Positions 43,734 to 51,744 of a stretch of 64,000 nucleotides of DNA are shown here, piece after piece. This stretch comes from Bdellovibrio sp. 28-41-41 (GTDB lineage: Bacteria; Bdellovibrionota; Bdellovibrionia; Bdellovibrionales; Bdellovibrionaceae), in NCBI GenBank assembly GCA_002256935.1, contig NCGL01000001.1, positions 78,255 to 142,254 of the forward strand, in the 5' to 3' direction. The notes under the pieces are model-generated. The model searched no databases, had not been told where the DNA came from, and saw nothing but the letters and a program-made list of their open reading frames with translations. The number at the start of each line of letters is the position of its first letter. The stretch's first letter is position 1. The translations under genes were made by a program, and so were the position numbers.

Positions 43734-44111
43734 ATGTATATAAAATTTATTACGGTAGTTATTCTATTTTTATGGAATTCAATAGTCTTGCGAAGGTACT
43801 TCTTGCAAACGCCAAATTCATATATATGGAGGCGATAAAGGAGATCCATATAGTATTTCAATGATTGCACACAATGCGAAGCCTCCGGACTCAACTGACT
43901 CTGGTGCAATTTTGGCAAAAAAAACCATAGGACTTTGGGAGCAGGTCAGCTAGATGAATTCTTTTAAAATCAACAATACCTAACGTTCTATTTTGAGAAT
44001 GCCTTAGAAAGCAAACAGCATGACCAACTTTCTTTTGGAAATGCGAAAATTTTAACTCAAGTTTTTGTCGCAAACCCTTTATTTAGTAATTTTGAAAACT
44101 TGTTGCCCTAA
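43734..44111 (+). pseudogene. Decayed small secreted protein gene
   Basis: Hand translation shows coding fragments in different frames. ATG 43734 gives a signal-peptide-like MYIKFITVVILFLWNS. A second frame from about 43779 reads GGDKGDPYSISMIAHNAKPPD up to an A-run near 43916. A third frame continues LGAGQLDEFF to a stop at 43953-43955 and then QQYLTFYFENALESKQHDQL to TAA at 44109. Joining them gives about 120 residues of a single secreted protein with two frameshifts and one in-frame stop. No family recognised. A terminator follows at 44141. Confidence 0.5.
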
Positions 44112-44140
44112 AAACACTCGGTTTTAAGAAAATCTAAATT

Positions 44141-44172
44141 AATAGGGCTCCATAGCCTGGGGTCCTATTTTT
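44141..44172 (+). terminator. Intrinsic terminator after the pseudogene
   Basis: AATAGGGCTCCA and TGGGGTCCTATT form a 12-bp stem with two G-T pairs and a TAGCC loop, followed by TTT. Its presence supports the view that a functional gene once ended here. Confidence 0.65.
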
Positions 44173-44197
44173 CAGTAACAATCTGATTTGGAATAGT

Positions 44198-45325
44198 TTA
44201 TTCTCCCGCAACCAGCTGTTTATCAATTTTAATATTCAGGATTTTACCAATTTGATCAATCGGTTCGATGAGCTGCTCACTCAGGCCTTTAAGGATCATC
44301 GAGTCTTGAGTCAACTGTTCTGAACTATTCAAAATTTGTTCAGAACTATTTTGAATAGCCGCTATACCTTGATTGATTTCACGAACACCGATTTCTTGTT
44401 TCAGAGCCGCATTCGAAATTTGCCCAGTCATTTGTGAAACAATCGTAAACTGAGTCACAATTTCTTCGATGGCATCAGCTCCTTCACGAGCCTGAGTTTC
44501 CCCAATGAGACTATTTCGATCAGCTTTTTTGACCAGATCTGTCAAATCAGTCTTTAGACGTGAAACCATTTCGCTCGATTCAGAAACACTGGCATCAAGG
44601 ATGGTATCAATTTCCAATGCGGCCTCTCCCGATGAAACCGCAAGCTTTCCGATCTCTTCGGCCACCACCGAAAAGCCTTTGCCCTGTTCACCGGCTCGGG
44701 CGGCCTCCACCGACGCATTGAAGGACAACAGTTTTGTCTGAAACACGATGTTTTTAATGAGAACTGATTTTCCTCTGATCTCTTCAAGTCGCTGTAATAT
44801 TTTTTCAATCTGTGCGAATTTTTCTTCGACAGTCTTGGATAAAATTAACGACGAGGATCTGATTTCTGAAATACTTTCTGAAATCATCGTCATTGCTCGC
44901 TGCCCTTGATTGATAGCCTGATCCGCCGTTTGCGTGGCCCCGACCAAGTTTCGCACATTTTCAGACGTATGAGCGACCAGCGACGATATTTCTTTCAGAG
45001 CAGAGCTGGACTGGGCAACAGCGACTGATTGCCCGGCCGACTGTTTCGATAATTGCTCATTCGATGAAAAAATATTTCGCGATTTTTCTGCGACGGTTTC
45101 AGAAGAATCATAAATCAACTGCAAATATTTTCGTCCACCTTGATTGGTTTTAGTTCGGCGCATTGTGACCGCAATGCCGACCGCTAAACCCAAAGAGTTG
45201 ATCAGCACTTCAAGGTAGTCTTGAAAATAAAATCCATGGCCGATACCAATGACAAGCAGCACGCGGACTAAAAATGGGCCCCAAACACTTAACTTTAAAT
45301 AATTTGCCACTATCGCTGTCTCCAT
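44198..45325 (-). CDS. Methyl-accepting chemotaxis protein (no large sensor domain)
   Basis: 375 aa. Two N-terminal hydrophobic segments (about 14-55) are not separated by a periplasmic sensor domain of usual size. The signalling region is helical coiled coil with the hairpin tip [40 protein letters not shown] (the interaction site for CheA/CheW) around residues 193-232. It may sense a membrane or cytoplasmic cue. Gln and Glu pairs for methylation are present. It is intact between two decayed regions. Confidence 0.85.
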   Translation of the reverse strand: METAIVANYLKLSVWGPFLVRVLLVIGIGHGFYFQDYLEVLINSLGLAVGIAVTMRRTKTNQGGRKYLQLIYDSSETVAEKSRNIFSSNEQLSKQSAGQSVAVAQSSSALKEISSLVAHTSENVRNLVGATQTADQAINQGQRAMTMISESISEIRSSSLILSKTVEEKFAQIEKILQRLEEIRGKSVLIKNIVFQTKLLSFNASVEAARAGEQGKGFSVVAEEIGKLAVSSGEAALEIDTILDASVSESSEMVSRLKTDLTDLVKKADRNSLIGETQAREGADAIEEIVTQFTIVSQMTGQISNAALKQEIGVREINQGIAAIQNSSEQILNSSEQLTQDSMILKGLSEQLIEPIDQIGKILNIKIDKQLVAGE

Positions 45326-45387
45326 TAATCAATTAAGCAGAGGTTGCTTCAGACCTCTGCAAAAAATTTCCTGTCGATTGCAGTTTT

Positions 45388-45522
45388 TTAAGTTGATCCA
45401 AAAAAACTCGGGACGGCGAAAATAAAACCAGTCTTTAAATCGACTTCGCCTTTTTTAAGATAGAAAATTTCACCGACGAGTGCCGTGGAACCTACGATAA
45501 ATAAGGAATAAGCCGTGACGGT
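45388..45522 (-). pseudogene. Fragment of a TSUP/TauE-SafE family transporter
   Basis: The minus strand reads VTAYSLFIVGSTALVGEIFYLKKGEVDLKTGFIFAVPSFFG in one frame (45522 down to 45388), then a stop. This is the conserved N-terminal part of TSUP permeases (sulfite/organosulfonate exporters), normally 240-270 aa. Only about 44 residues remain; the glycine-rich start and the other membrane helices are missing. Confidence 0.55.
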
Positions 45523-45680
45523 TACTGGATTCGTATATTGGTGGCTTTTCGAAGGCCAGCAATGTCCAAGGCTTGAACGGTTTAGACCTTGAAGTTGCAT
45601 TTACTGACGGCAGGGGTAATTGGGATAGTAACTTTGGTAGAAACTATTCATTTCATTTTGATCAACGACATTTGTACTAG
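45519..45680 (+). pseudogene. Carbohydrate-binding-module-like fragment
   Basis: In the plus strand, one frame from 45519 to the TAG at 45678 reads LDSYIGGFSKASNVQGLNGLDLEVAFTDGRGNWDSNFGRNYSFHF. The core FTDGRGNWDSNFGRNY resembles starch- or glucan-binding modules (CBM25/26/56 type, pattern DG-x-G-x-WDNN-x-G-x-NY). No start codon or rest of a protein is attached, so this is probably a fragment of a once larger secreted hydrolase. It overlaps the TSUP remnant's edge at 45519-45522, which marks a rearrangement junction. Confidence 0.45.
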
Positions 45681-46024
45681 CTGAGGCGGTAACCAATGTC
45701 CGTGGGCCCGATCTTGCGTATGAGTTGAGTAAACCAATTCAGGCGGGCGAGCGTATAAACATTAAGCTCAGCGGCAACAAGAAAATTGAAGTTCATAGAG
45801 TTGCCGGTGTTTTGCTTTCTCCTATCGCAGAAAGACAACAGCGCGAAGATTCGTTTCAACTTTTCAGCAAAGTCAATTTTTTGAAAAGGGCCGAGACCGA
45901 TGACACCATCGTCGCAGTTAACAAAGGGTATTTATCGAAGTGGAAACGGGGATCGTACACTCCGAAGGCTGCCTTAATCAGGCCGCATATTTTGTTTTTT
46001 CGTGTTGAAAAGTGGAATTGTTGA
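45662..46024 (+). pseudogene. Fragment of unknown protein
   Basis: A plus-strand frame open from 45662 to the stop at 46022-46024 reads well-formed protein (LAEAVTNVRGPDLAYELSKPIQAGERINIKLSGNKKIEVHRVAGV) with no good start (first candidates are non-ATG) and no Shine-Dalgarno. Its family is not recognised. It lies one frame from the end of the CBM-like fragment, so both may be parts of one broken gene. It could also be a shifted reading of other coding remains. Confidence 0.35.
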
Positions 46025-46234
46025 CGACAGAATAACTCATCCACAGGAATCCAGTGGAAGGATCTTTAGTTACCGATGGATCAAAGATTCCGCCGGCACT
46101 GACGCCAGGAAAGGTAAGCTGCGTGGCCTGAACGCCAGAATCAGGAGACGCTGGGCTATCAGAAGAAGATCCACTGCAATTATTAATAAATACTAAGCAA
46201 AGGGCACAAAAACGAGCGCTAAATGCGCGCGCAT
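45978..46234 (-). pseudogene. Broken lipoprotein gene, beta-propeller-like
   Basis: An ATG at 46234 (directly after the ptsI stop on the minus strand) starts MRAHLALVFVPFA and then hits a stop. The +1 frame continues the signal as LVFINNCSGSSSDSP, with a lipoprotein-type Cys, and a mature part GIFDPSVTKDPSTGFLWMSYSVVNNS ending at a TGA (45978). DPSVTKDPSTGxLWMSYS is typical of BNR/sialidase-like propeller blades. One frameshift and an early stop make it a pseudogene. Confidence 0.45.
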
Positions 46235-46239
46235 TTAGC
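46218..46239. repeat. Perfect 22-bp palindrome at the ptsI stop codon
   Basis: The 11-base arm GCTAAATGCGC is followed at once by its exact reverse complement, with no spacer. It overlaps the last codons and stop of ptsI and the start of the adjacent pseudogene. No T-run follows. It could be a dimeric protein binding site, a strong hairpin affecting mRNA stability, or a recombination remnant. Confidence 0.7.
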
Positions 46240-47908
46240 TAAGCTTCGTATTAGTCTGTCCATCATCGATGCTTGCAATTGCTTTACGAGCTTCTAGTAC
46301 ATGCTGAGCTGTCATACTTAGGTCGTCCACACCGCATTCAATTAAAAATGGCATAATTTGTGGGTGATGGGCGATCGATCCGCACACACCGACATGCAGT
46401 CCGTAGGTTTTTGATTCTTGAATGATAAATTTCAGAAACCTTAGGAAACCTGGATGATTAGGTGAAGAAATCGAGCCTAAGTCGGCATTCATGCGATCAC
46501 ACGCGTTTGAATATTGGAATAAATCGTTAGTGCCAATGCTGATAAACGACACTTCATTAGCCACTTCTTTTAACATGAAACCTAACGACGGAACTTCCAT
46601 CATTACGCCCAGTTCAATTTCAGTGCTGTAAGGAATTTTCTTTAAACTTAGTTCTTTTTGAACTTCCGCAAAGATTTTTTTGCTCTCGGTGATTTCCTCA
46701 ATCGTAGATACCATTGGGAACATGATTCCAAGGTCTGTTGCATGAACGGATGCTCTTAAAACAGCACGTAGCTGGTCTTTAAAAAGATCTTTGTATTTCA
46801 AGCATAGGCGAATTCCGCGAACACCAAGAAATGGATTTTCTTCTTTTTCTAAGTCCAAATAGGAAATAACTTTATCACCGCCGATATCGAGCGTTCTTAA
46901 AATGATCCGTCTATTTGGCAGACCTTCGAATACTTTTTTATAAACTTCGAATTGTTCATCTTCTGTGGGTGCTTTCACGCGATCTAAAAACAAAAATTCA
47001 GTTCTGTAAAGACCAACTAATTCTGCGTCGTTTTTTAAAACAGAATCTACGTCTTGCGGACCAGAAATATTAGCACCAAGTGGTACTAAGCGGCCTGATT
47101 TAGTTTTGGTCGCTTGGTTTCTGAACGACTGCAATAATTTTAACTCATTGATGTAGCTAACACGTTTAGCTTCCAGTTTTGCTTCCACTTGCGAATCTGG
47201 ATTTAAATATAAATCCCCTGCGATAGAATCTAGAAAACCGACGTTGTTACCGCCCTGAGTATCCATATCAACAGCTGTGCGCACAATGCATGGAATTTCT
47301 AAAGAGCGGCAAAGAATAGAGGTATGAGATTGCGTACTGCCGTTCTTAAGAACAACACCCAAAACTTTAGATTTATCTAGGCTTAGCAACTGAGACGGAC
47401 TTAAATCATCCGAAACCAAGATAGACGGCTGACTTAAAGATATATTTTCGTAAGCTTCAGTTGGATTTGCGATATAGAACAATACCCGTTTAGAAACATC
47501 GTCCAAATCATGAACTCTTTGTTTCATGTATTCATCATCAAGCTGGGCAAAAAGAGTTCTGAATTCTTCTACAACAGCGGTATATGCTTCAGTTGAAGAA
47601 AATCCATTTTCAATTTTACCAAAAACTTGATCTTGAACTTCAGGATCTTCTAGAAGCTGAAGATGTGCTTCGATAACTTCGCGGCCTTCAGAATGTGATT
47701 TATCCATTCGGGCGATCAATTGGTTTAGATCGGTTTGAGACAAGACAACCGCTTTATTGTAGCGATTTTGCTCTTCACTAATAGAACCTTTGCCTACAAA
47801 ATTTCTATTTTGGTTGATGTCGCGTTTGAAATACAATGGTCCGCGCGCAATACCTTTAGAGACCGTTGTGCCTTTAAAAATCTTGGTTGAAGCCGCTGAA
47901 GTAATCAA
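46235..47908 (-). CDS. ptsI: Phosphoenolpyruvate-protein phosphotransferase (PTS Enzyme I)
   Basis: 557 aa, typical EI length 570-580. The N-terminal His domain has the phosphorylated His in KNGSTQSHTSILCRSLEIPCIV. The PEP-binding TIM-barrel part has LLALDIGG-type segment LRTLDIGGDKVISYLDL, EENPFLGVRGIRLCL, FISIGTNDLFQYSNACDRMN and VCGSIAHHP, all EI signatures. It takes phosphate from PEP and passes it to HPr. It overlaps ptsH by 4 nt. Confidence 0.95.
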   Translation of the reverse strand: MITSAASTKIFKGTTVSKGIARGPLYFKRDINQNRNFVGKGSISEEQNRYNKAVVLSQTDLNQLIARMDKSHSEGREVIEAHLQLLEDPEVQDQVFGKIENGFSSTEAYTAVVEEFRTLFAQLDDEYMKQRVHDLDDVSKRVLFYIANPTEAYENISLSQPSILVSDDLSPSQLLSLDKSKVLGVVLKNGSTQSHTSILCRSLEIPCIVRTAVDMDTQGGNNVGFLDSIAGDLYLNPDSQVEAKLEAKRVSYINELKLLQSFRNQATKTKSGRLVPLGANISGPQDVDSVLKNDAELVGLYRTEFLFLDRVKAPTEDEQFEVYKKVFEGLPNRRIILRTLDIGGDKVISYLDLEKEENPFLGVRGIRLCLKYKDLFKDQLRAVLRASVHATDLGIMFPMVSTIEEITESKKIFAEVQKELSLKKIPYSTEIELGVMMEVPSLGFMLKEVANEVSFISIGTNDLFQYSNACDRMNADLGSISSPNHPGFLRFLKFIIQESKTYGLHVGVCGSIAHHPQIMPFLIECGVDDLSMTAQHVLEARKAIASIDDGQTNTKLS

Positions 47909-48168
47909 ATTTTAAATTCCTTATCAATTAGTTCAGACAGTGTTTTAATGGCTTGTTCAGAATCTTCGCCATCGGCAAAAATTGTAAATTCAGCGTTGTG
48001 GCCAAGACCAAGAGTCATAAGGCTCAACGACGATTTAGCGTTTACTTTTTTCTGATTGAATAGAAGTTCAATTTTGCTTTTAAAGCCAGCTGCTGTTTTA
48101 GCCAATGCGCCAGCCGGGCGAGCATGAAGACCTTCTTTATTAAGTAATACTTTTTTTATTTCAGCCAT
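47905..48168 (-). CDS. ptsH: Phosphocarrier protein HPr
   Basis: 87 aa. The active-site His is in NKEGLHARPAGALAKTA, and the regulatory Ser region SKSSLSLMTLGLG is also present, with the Ser46-type residue in SLMTLG. HPr carries phosphate from EI to the EIIA domain. It lies exactly between the EIICBA and ptsI genes. Confidence 0.96.
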   Translation of the reverse strand: MAEIKKVLLNKEGLHARPAGALAKTAAGFKSKIELLFNQKKVNAKSSLSLMTLGLGHNAEFTIFADGEDSEQAIKTLSELIDKEFKI

Positions 48169-50049
48169 TTAGAAACTCACTTCGATTTGTTGATTAGATT
48201 TCTTTGAAATAACGACTTTTTTGTCAGAGTTTGTGAACACAACCGGAGTTAATTCTGATTTCGCTTCTGCTTTGATTAGGTTCAAATCAAACTCGATCAA
48301 TTTTTGCCCTTGTTTTACTTGATCGCCAACTTGGACAAATCCTTTAAAGCCTCGACCTTCCATTTTTACCGTGTCGATACCAACATGAATCAGAACTTCT
48401 ACGTCATCTGCATTTTTAAGTGCGATCGCATGCTTAGTCGGGAAAAAATGCATTACTTCCGCATCAAACGGCGCTACTACAACACCTTTTGTGGGTCTAA
48501 TTAAGTAGCCTTCGCCCAAAATCTTTTGCGAGAACGTTTCATCCGGTGTCGCTTCAATCGCTAGAATATCACCTTCGATAGGAGTGATGAATGAAGATGG
48601 CGTTGGTTTGTTAGCCATGACTGCTTTGATTTGATCTTTGATTTTATCTGATTCAACACCAAAGATAGCTTGAACATTTTTGCCTGTGATCATTACGCCC
48701 GCTGAACCTAAGCCTTTAAGGGCTTCTTTGTTTACCTTATCTGTATTGTTCACAACTAGTCTTAAACGTGTAATGCACGCATCCAGTGATTCGATGTTGC
48801 TCGCGCCGCCCAAGGCAACCAAGATATCTGCCGCGCGACCAGCGCCTGTCGTAGTCACTTGAGCCGCTGTTGCAGCCATGTCCTCTTCAGTTTCTCGACC
48901 AGGAGTTTTTAAGTTAAGCATTGGAATTAAAGTATAGAATACGCTGAAATATAAAGCGCCCATGATAGGACCAACGATTAACCAGAACGACATGCTGTTT
49001 TTCTGATTGAAGAAACCTAATACGAAGTCGATTAAAGACGCCGAGAATGTGTAACCTAAATGAATATCGAATTGGTAAGTCAAAACACCAGATAAAAAAG
49101 CTAATAATACGTGGAATACGAAAAGAATGGGCGCAACGAATAGAAACGCAAATTCGATGGGCTCAGTGATACCCGTGATGATCGAAGTTAATGCTGCGGA
49201 AACCATAATGCCCGCAATGGCTTTGCGACGTTCAGGCTTAGCTCTTAGAACCATAGCTAATGCTGCCATTGGTAAACCGAATAACATAATTGGAAACTCA
49301 GATGCCATGAATCGGCCAGCTGAAGGGTCACCAGCAAAGAAGCGAGGAGAATCGCCTTTAATTGTTTGCCCAGCCGCATTTACGAATTCACCGAACTCAA
49401 ACAAAAATGGTGGGTAATAAACGTGATGTAAACCAAGTGGAATTAACAATCGTTTTCCCGCAGCGTACATCGCAGGTCCTAGATCAGAATTTAAAGCTAA
49501 TAAACCCACTGAGTGAATACCCGATTGAATCGGTGGCCAAAACACGCCAAGTAATAGACCTAAAACTAAACATGCGGCTGAAGCTAAAATGGGAACTAAA
49601 CGTTTTCCAGAGAAGAATCCTAGAACTTGAGGCAACGTTGTCGTGTGGTAACGATTGTAGATATAAGCTGAAACTCCGCCGGCAGCGATACCGCCGAAGA
49701 CGCCAGTATTAATCGCCATTTCTGCCGGAGTAAATCCAGAGATAACTTTAAGTACGTTCACTAATGTAAAGTAACCAGCACCTGCCGCCAGAGCCGCCGC
49801 ACCGGCGCCGCCGGTAAATCCGATCGCAACACCCATCGCAAAAATAACGGGTAGTTGTTCGAATATGGCTAAACCACCGCTGAAAAAAACTTCACCGATT
49901 TTGTGGACCATCGAAGCGGCATCAAAATTATCTTTTAAAATACGTCCTAGCGCTACCAACAAACCCGCTGCTGGCAACACAGATACTGGGATCATTAGGG
50001 ATTGCCCAACTTTTTGTAGTAACGTGAACGCCTTGCTGAAAATACTCAT
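48169..50049 (-). CDS. PTS EIICBA transporter of the glucose/GlcNAc family
   Basis: 626 aa with all domains in one chain. EIIC (about 1-370) has membrane helices and MIPVSVLPAAGLLVALGR at the start. EIIB (about 400-475) has the phospho-Cys in LDACITRLRLVV. EIIA (about 490-620) has the phospho-His segment VLIHVGIDTVKMEGRGF. Order C-B-A is that of NagE and some PtsG types. It imports and phosphorylates a hexose, glucose or N-acetylglucosamine. The upstream glucoamylase makes glucose the likelier substrate. Confidence 0.92.
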   Translation of the reverse strand: MSIFSKAFTLLQKVGQSLMIPVSVLPAAGLLVALGRILKDNFDAASMVHKIGEVFFSGGLAIFEQLPVIFAMGVAIGFTGGAGAAALAAGAGYFTLVNVLKVISGFTPAEMAINTGVFGGIAAGGVSAYIYNRYHTTTLPQVLGFFSGKRLVPILASAACLVLGLLLGVFWPPIQSGIHSVGLLALNSDLGPAMYAAGKRLLIPLGLHHVYYPPFLFEFGEFVNAAGQTIKGDSPRFFAGDPSAGRFMASEFPIMLFGLPMAALAMVLRAKPERRKAIAGIMVSAALTSIITGITEPIEFAFLFVAPILFVFHVLLAFLSGVLTYQFDIHLGYTFSASLIDFVLGFFNQKNSMSFWLIVGPIMGALYFSVFYTLIPMLNLKTPGRETEEDMAATAAQVTTTGAGRAADILVALGGASNIESLDACITRLRLVVNNTDKVNKEALKGLGSAGVMITGKNVQAIFGVESDKIKDQIKAVMANKPTPSSFITPIEGDILAIEATPDETFSQKILGEGYLIRPTKGVVVAPFDAEVMHFFPTKHAIALKNADDVEVLIHVGIDTVKMEGRGFKGFVQVGDQVKQGQKLIEFDLNLIKAEAKSELTPVVFTNSDKKVVISKKSNQQIEVSF

Positions 50050-50072
50050 ACGGACCCCAATTTCGAAATCAA

Positions 50073-51527
50073 TTATTTAAGAAACGCGCGACCAATCGTA
50101 ATCGCTTCGTCACGACGTAGTTTTGCAGTGATAAAGCTAGCGTGGCTCCATGTTAAGTTAGGTGCGCCTTGCATGAAACCATTTTCGCGGTTCATTTGCT
50201 CAGATAAAGACCCATCCGTATTACGGTGAAATAAAATACGAGCTAAAAAGCCGTCAGCCTCTACGAAAAGACCCTTGATGATCAGAGAATACGTACGATC
50301 TATTGGAGATAGCACTTGCCCTGATTTCAATTGTGAATCGCCGCTAAGACCTGCGAAGTAGGCCTTGTTGTAGACATTGATTTGGATTTGTTTTGTTTTC
50401 AAATAGCTCTTCATCAAGCGATACAAATATTCCGCGCCAGCAGCTGTTGATAACACCCATGGATTACCACGAGAATTAGTTATGTAACCATCGTATGTAT
50501 CTTCTGGATAACGACCGATCGCCGTACCGTACGCCAAATTTTTGTTGATAGTGTAGATAGAATTAAACGAGCTTTTTAAACTTAAGAATGTAGCCAAAAC
50601 ACGCGGATCATTAACTGAAAAACGAGTGCCTTCAACCTCAGAGTGAAGAACCGCTAGTAATACGGCAGAGTCTAGTTGCGATTTACTGCGACCACGCTTA
50701 ACAAATTTAGTAGCCTCGATAAAGCCTTTGCCTTGAGTCCAAAAACTTTCAAGTGTGTTAGAAATTTGAGTGGCTTGAGTTGTGTAGAATTGAGCCGCTC
50801 CTTGATCTTTAAATGCCGTCGCTACCGAAGCGCCGAACAACATTGATTTTCTTTGCGCTAGTAAAGTGTAGAAGTGCATTCCGTAAACTTCTTCCCAAAG
50901 GTCAAAGTTTGGCTCGCGCCAGTGGTGACCCACAAATTCAGTGTCACGTTTGATTAATGAATCCGCAGGGATTTTCGCTGCGTACAAGAACGGAACTAGT
51001 TGGCCAGCTTCTGGCCATTTCTCACGAAGAGCGATCTCTAAAATACGAGCATGATTGATTGAACGAAGTGCCGGCCCATCATTTTGAGGACGGCCCCAGG
51101 GACCCAAGAAGGGAAGACCAGTGACCCAAAATTTCGGCTCGCCTAGTCCATTTCCTGATTGGCTTGAAATCTGAATTTTAGAATTAAATTTCATGTGATC
51201 CATTAAGAAAGATCTAATCTGTGCTTTAAGTGGTGAATTGTTGTAGCGGGGATCTACATACAAATTCAAAAGCGATTCTATCACTAAAGCTGCATCGCGA
51301 ACCCAGTGATAATAATAGTCAGGATGGCTGCGCGAAGGCGCTGCGATTATGGAACCACGAACACCATCAGCCGGCGAAGTATTCTTTAATAAGAAGTAAA
51401 TCGACTTCTGAAACTGTTGGTCAAGTTCGTTAGAGTTAAGCGGTTTAAGATTCGGTTTAGAAAAAGCCGCCGACAGAAATAACATCGCTAGAGCGAAAAG
51501 TTTAATACGCAAAGTAGTAATCAACAA
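50073..51527 (-). CDS. Secreted GH15 glucoamylase
   Basis: 484 aa (TTG 51527 with AAGGAGG a few nt upstream; a second TTG at 51524 is equally possible). Signal peptide MLITTLRIKLFALAMLFLSAAFS. GH15 marks are DYYYHWVRDAALV, the catalytic acid Glu in FDLWEEVYGMHFYT, and the catalytic base Glu in GSLSEQMNRENG. GH15 releases glucose from starch or glycogen ends. It is first of four minus-strand genes, 23 nt before the PTS transporter gene, so the operon exports the enzyme and imports the product. Confidence 0.92.
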   Translation of the reverse strand: MLITTLRIKLFALAMLFLSAAFSKPNLKPLNSNELDQQFQKSIYFLLKNTSPADGVRGSIIAAPSRSHPDYYYHWVRDAALVIESLLNLYVDPRYNNSPLKAQIRSFLMDHMKFNSKIQISSQSGNGLGEPKFWVTGLPFLGPWGRPQNDGPALRSINHARILEIALREKWPEAGQLVPFLYAAKIPADSLIKRDTEFVGHHWREPNFDLWEEVYGMHFYTLLAQRKSMLFGASVATAFKDQGAAQFYTTQATQISNTLESFWTQGKGFIEATKFVKRGRSKSQLDSAVLLAVLHSEVEGTRFSVNDPRVLATFLSLKSSFNSIYTINKNLAYGTAIGRYPEDTYDGYITNSRGNPWVLSTAAGAEYLYRLMKSYLKTKQIQINVYNKAYFAGLSGDSQLKSGQVLSPIDRTYSLIIKGLFVEADGFLARILFHRNTDGSLSEQMNRENGFMQGAPNLTWSHASFITAKLRRDEAITIGRAFLK

Positions 51528-51573
51528 TGGTCCTCCTTGAAATAATACGTAAAGGGTCGATTTTATTAATATT

Positions 51574-51592
51574 TTGTATGGCTAAAATACAA
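51574..51592. promoter_or_regulatory. Inverted repeat, possible operator between GH15 and subtilase genes
   Basis: TTGTAT and ATACAA flank a 7-base spacer, in the region shared by the minus-strand GH15-PTS operon and the plus-strand subtilase. The spacing and symmetry fit a transcription factor site. No regulator gene is adjacent, so the identity is unknown. Confidence 0.35.
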
Positions 51593-51681
51593 GACAAATT
51601 ACAGGAAAAGCCGCTTCGCATCAAGATGAGAAAAATTTATAGGTTGTATAAAAATTGGCGTCGCGTCTTAGTGGAAATTAA

Positions 51682-51708
51682 ATTTGCTAAAACAACTACT
51701 TAGCAAAT
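51682..51708. repeat. 9-bp inverted repeat in the subtilase leader
   Basis: ATTTGCTAA and TTAGCAAAT are separated by nine bases, 36 nt upstream of the subtilase ATG. It could form a leader hairpin or be a binding site; no U-run. Confidence 0.45.
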
Positions 51709-51744
51709 AACTTGTCGGCAGGTTTCGACTACGGGGGTTTTACC

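Noticed and set aside
43601..44073. Minus-strand ORFs of 105 and 60 aa after tRNA-Phe
   Set aside because: The first begins in the terminator region and has no SD; protein-like sequence lies in the plus-strand pseudogene frames instead.
45677..46044. Minus-strand ORFs of about 60 aa in the decayed region
   Set aside because: They overlap the better plus-strand protein-like frame at 45662-46024 and do not continue the lipoprotein remnant in frame.
48304..49712. Several plus-strand ORFs opposite the PTS EIICBA gene
   Set aside because: Antisense shadows without SD; the minus frame has full EIICBA domain signatures.
51578..51703. 41-aa ORF on the plus strand between GH15 and the subtilase (basic, begins MAKIQDKLQEKP)
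   Set aside because: It overlaps a probable operator and the leader hairpin, has no Shine-Dalgarno, and no homology is recognisable; kept only as a weak possibility.
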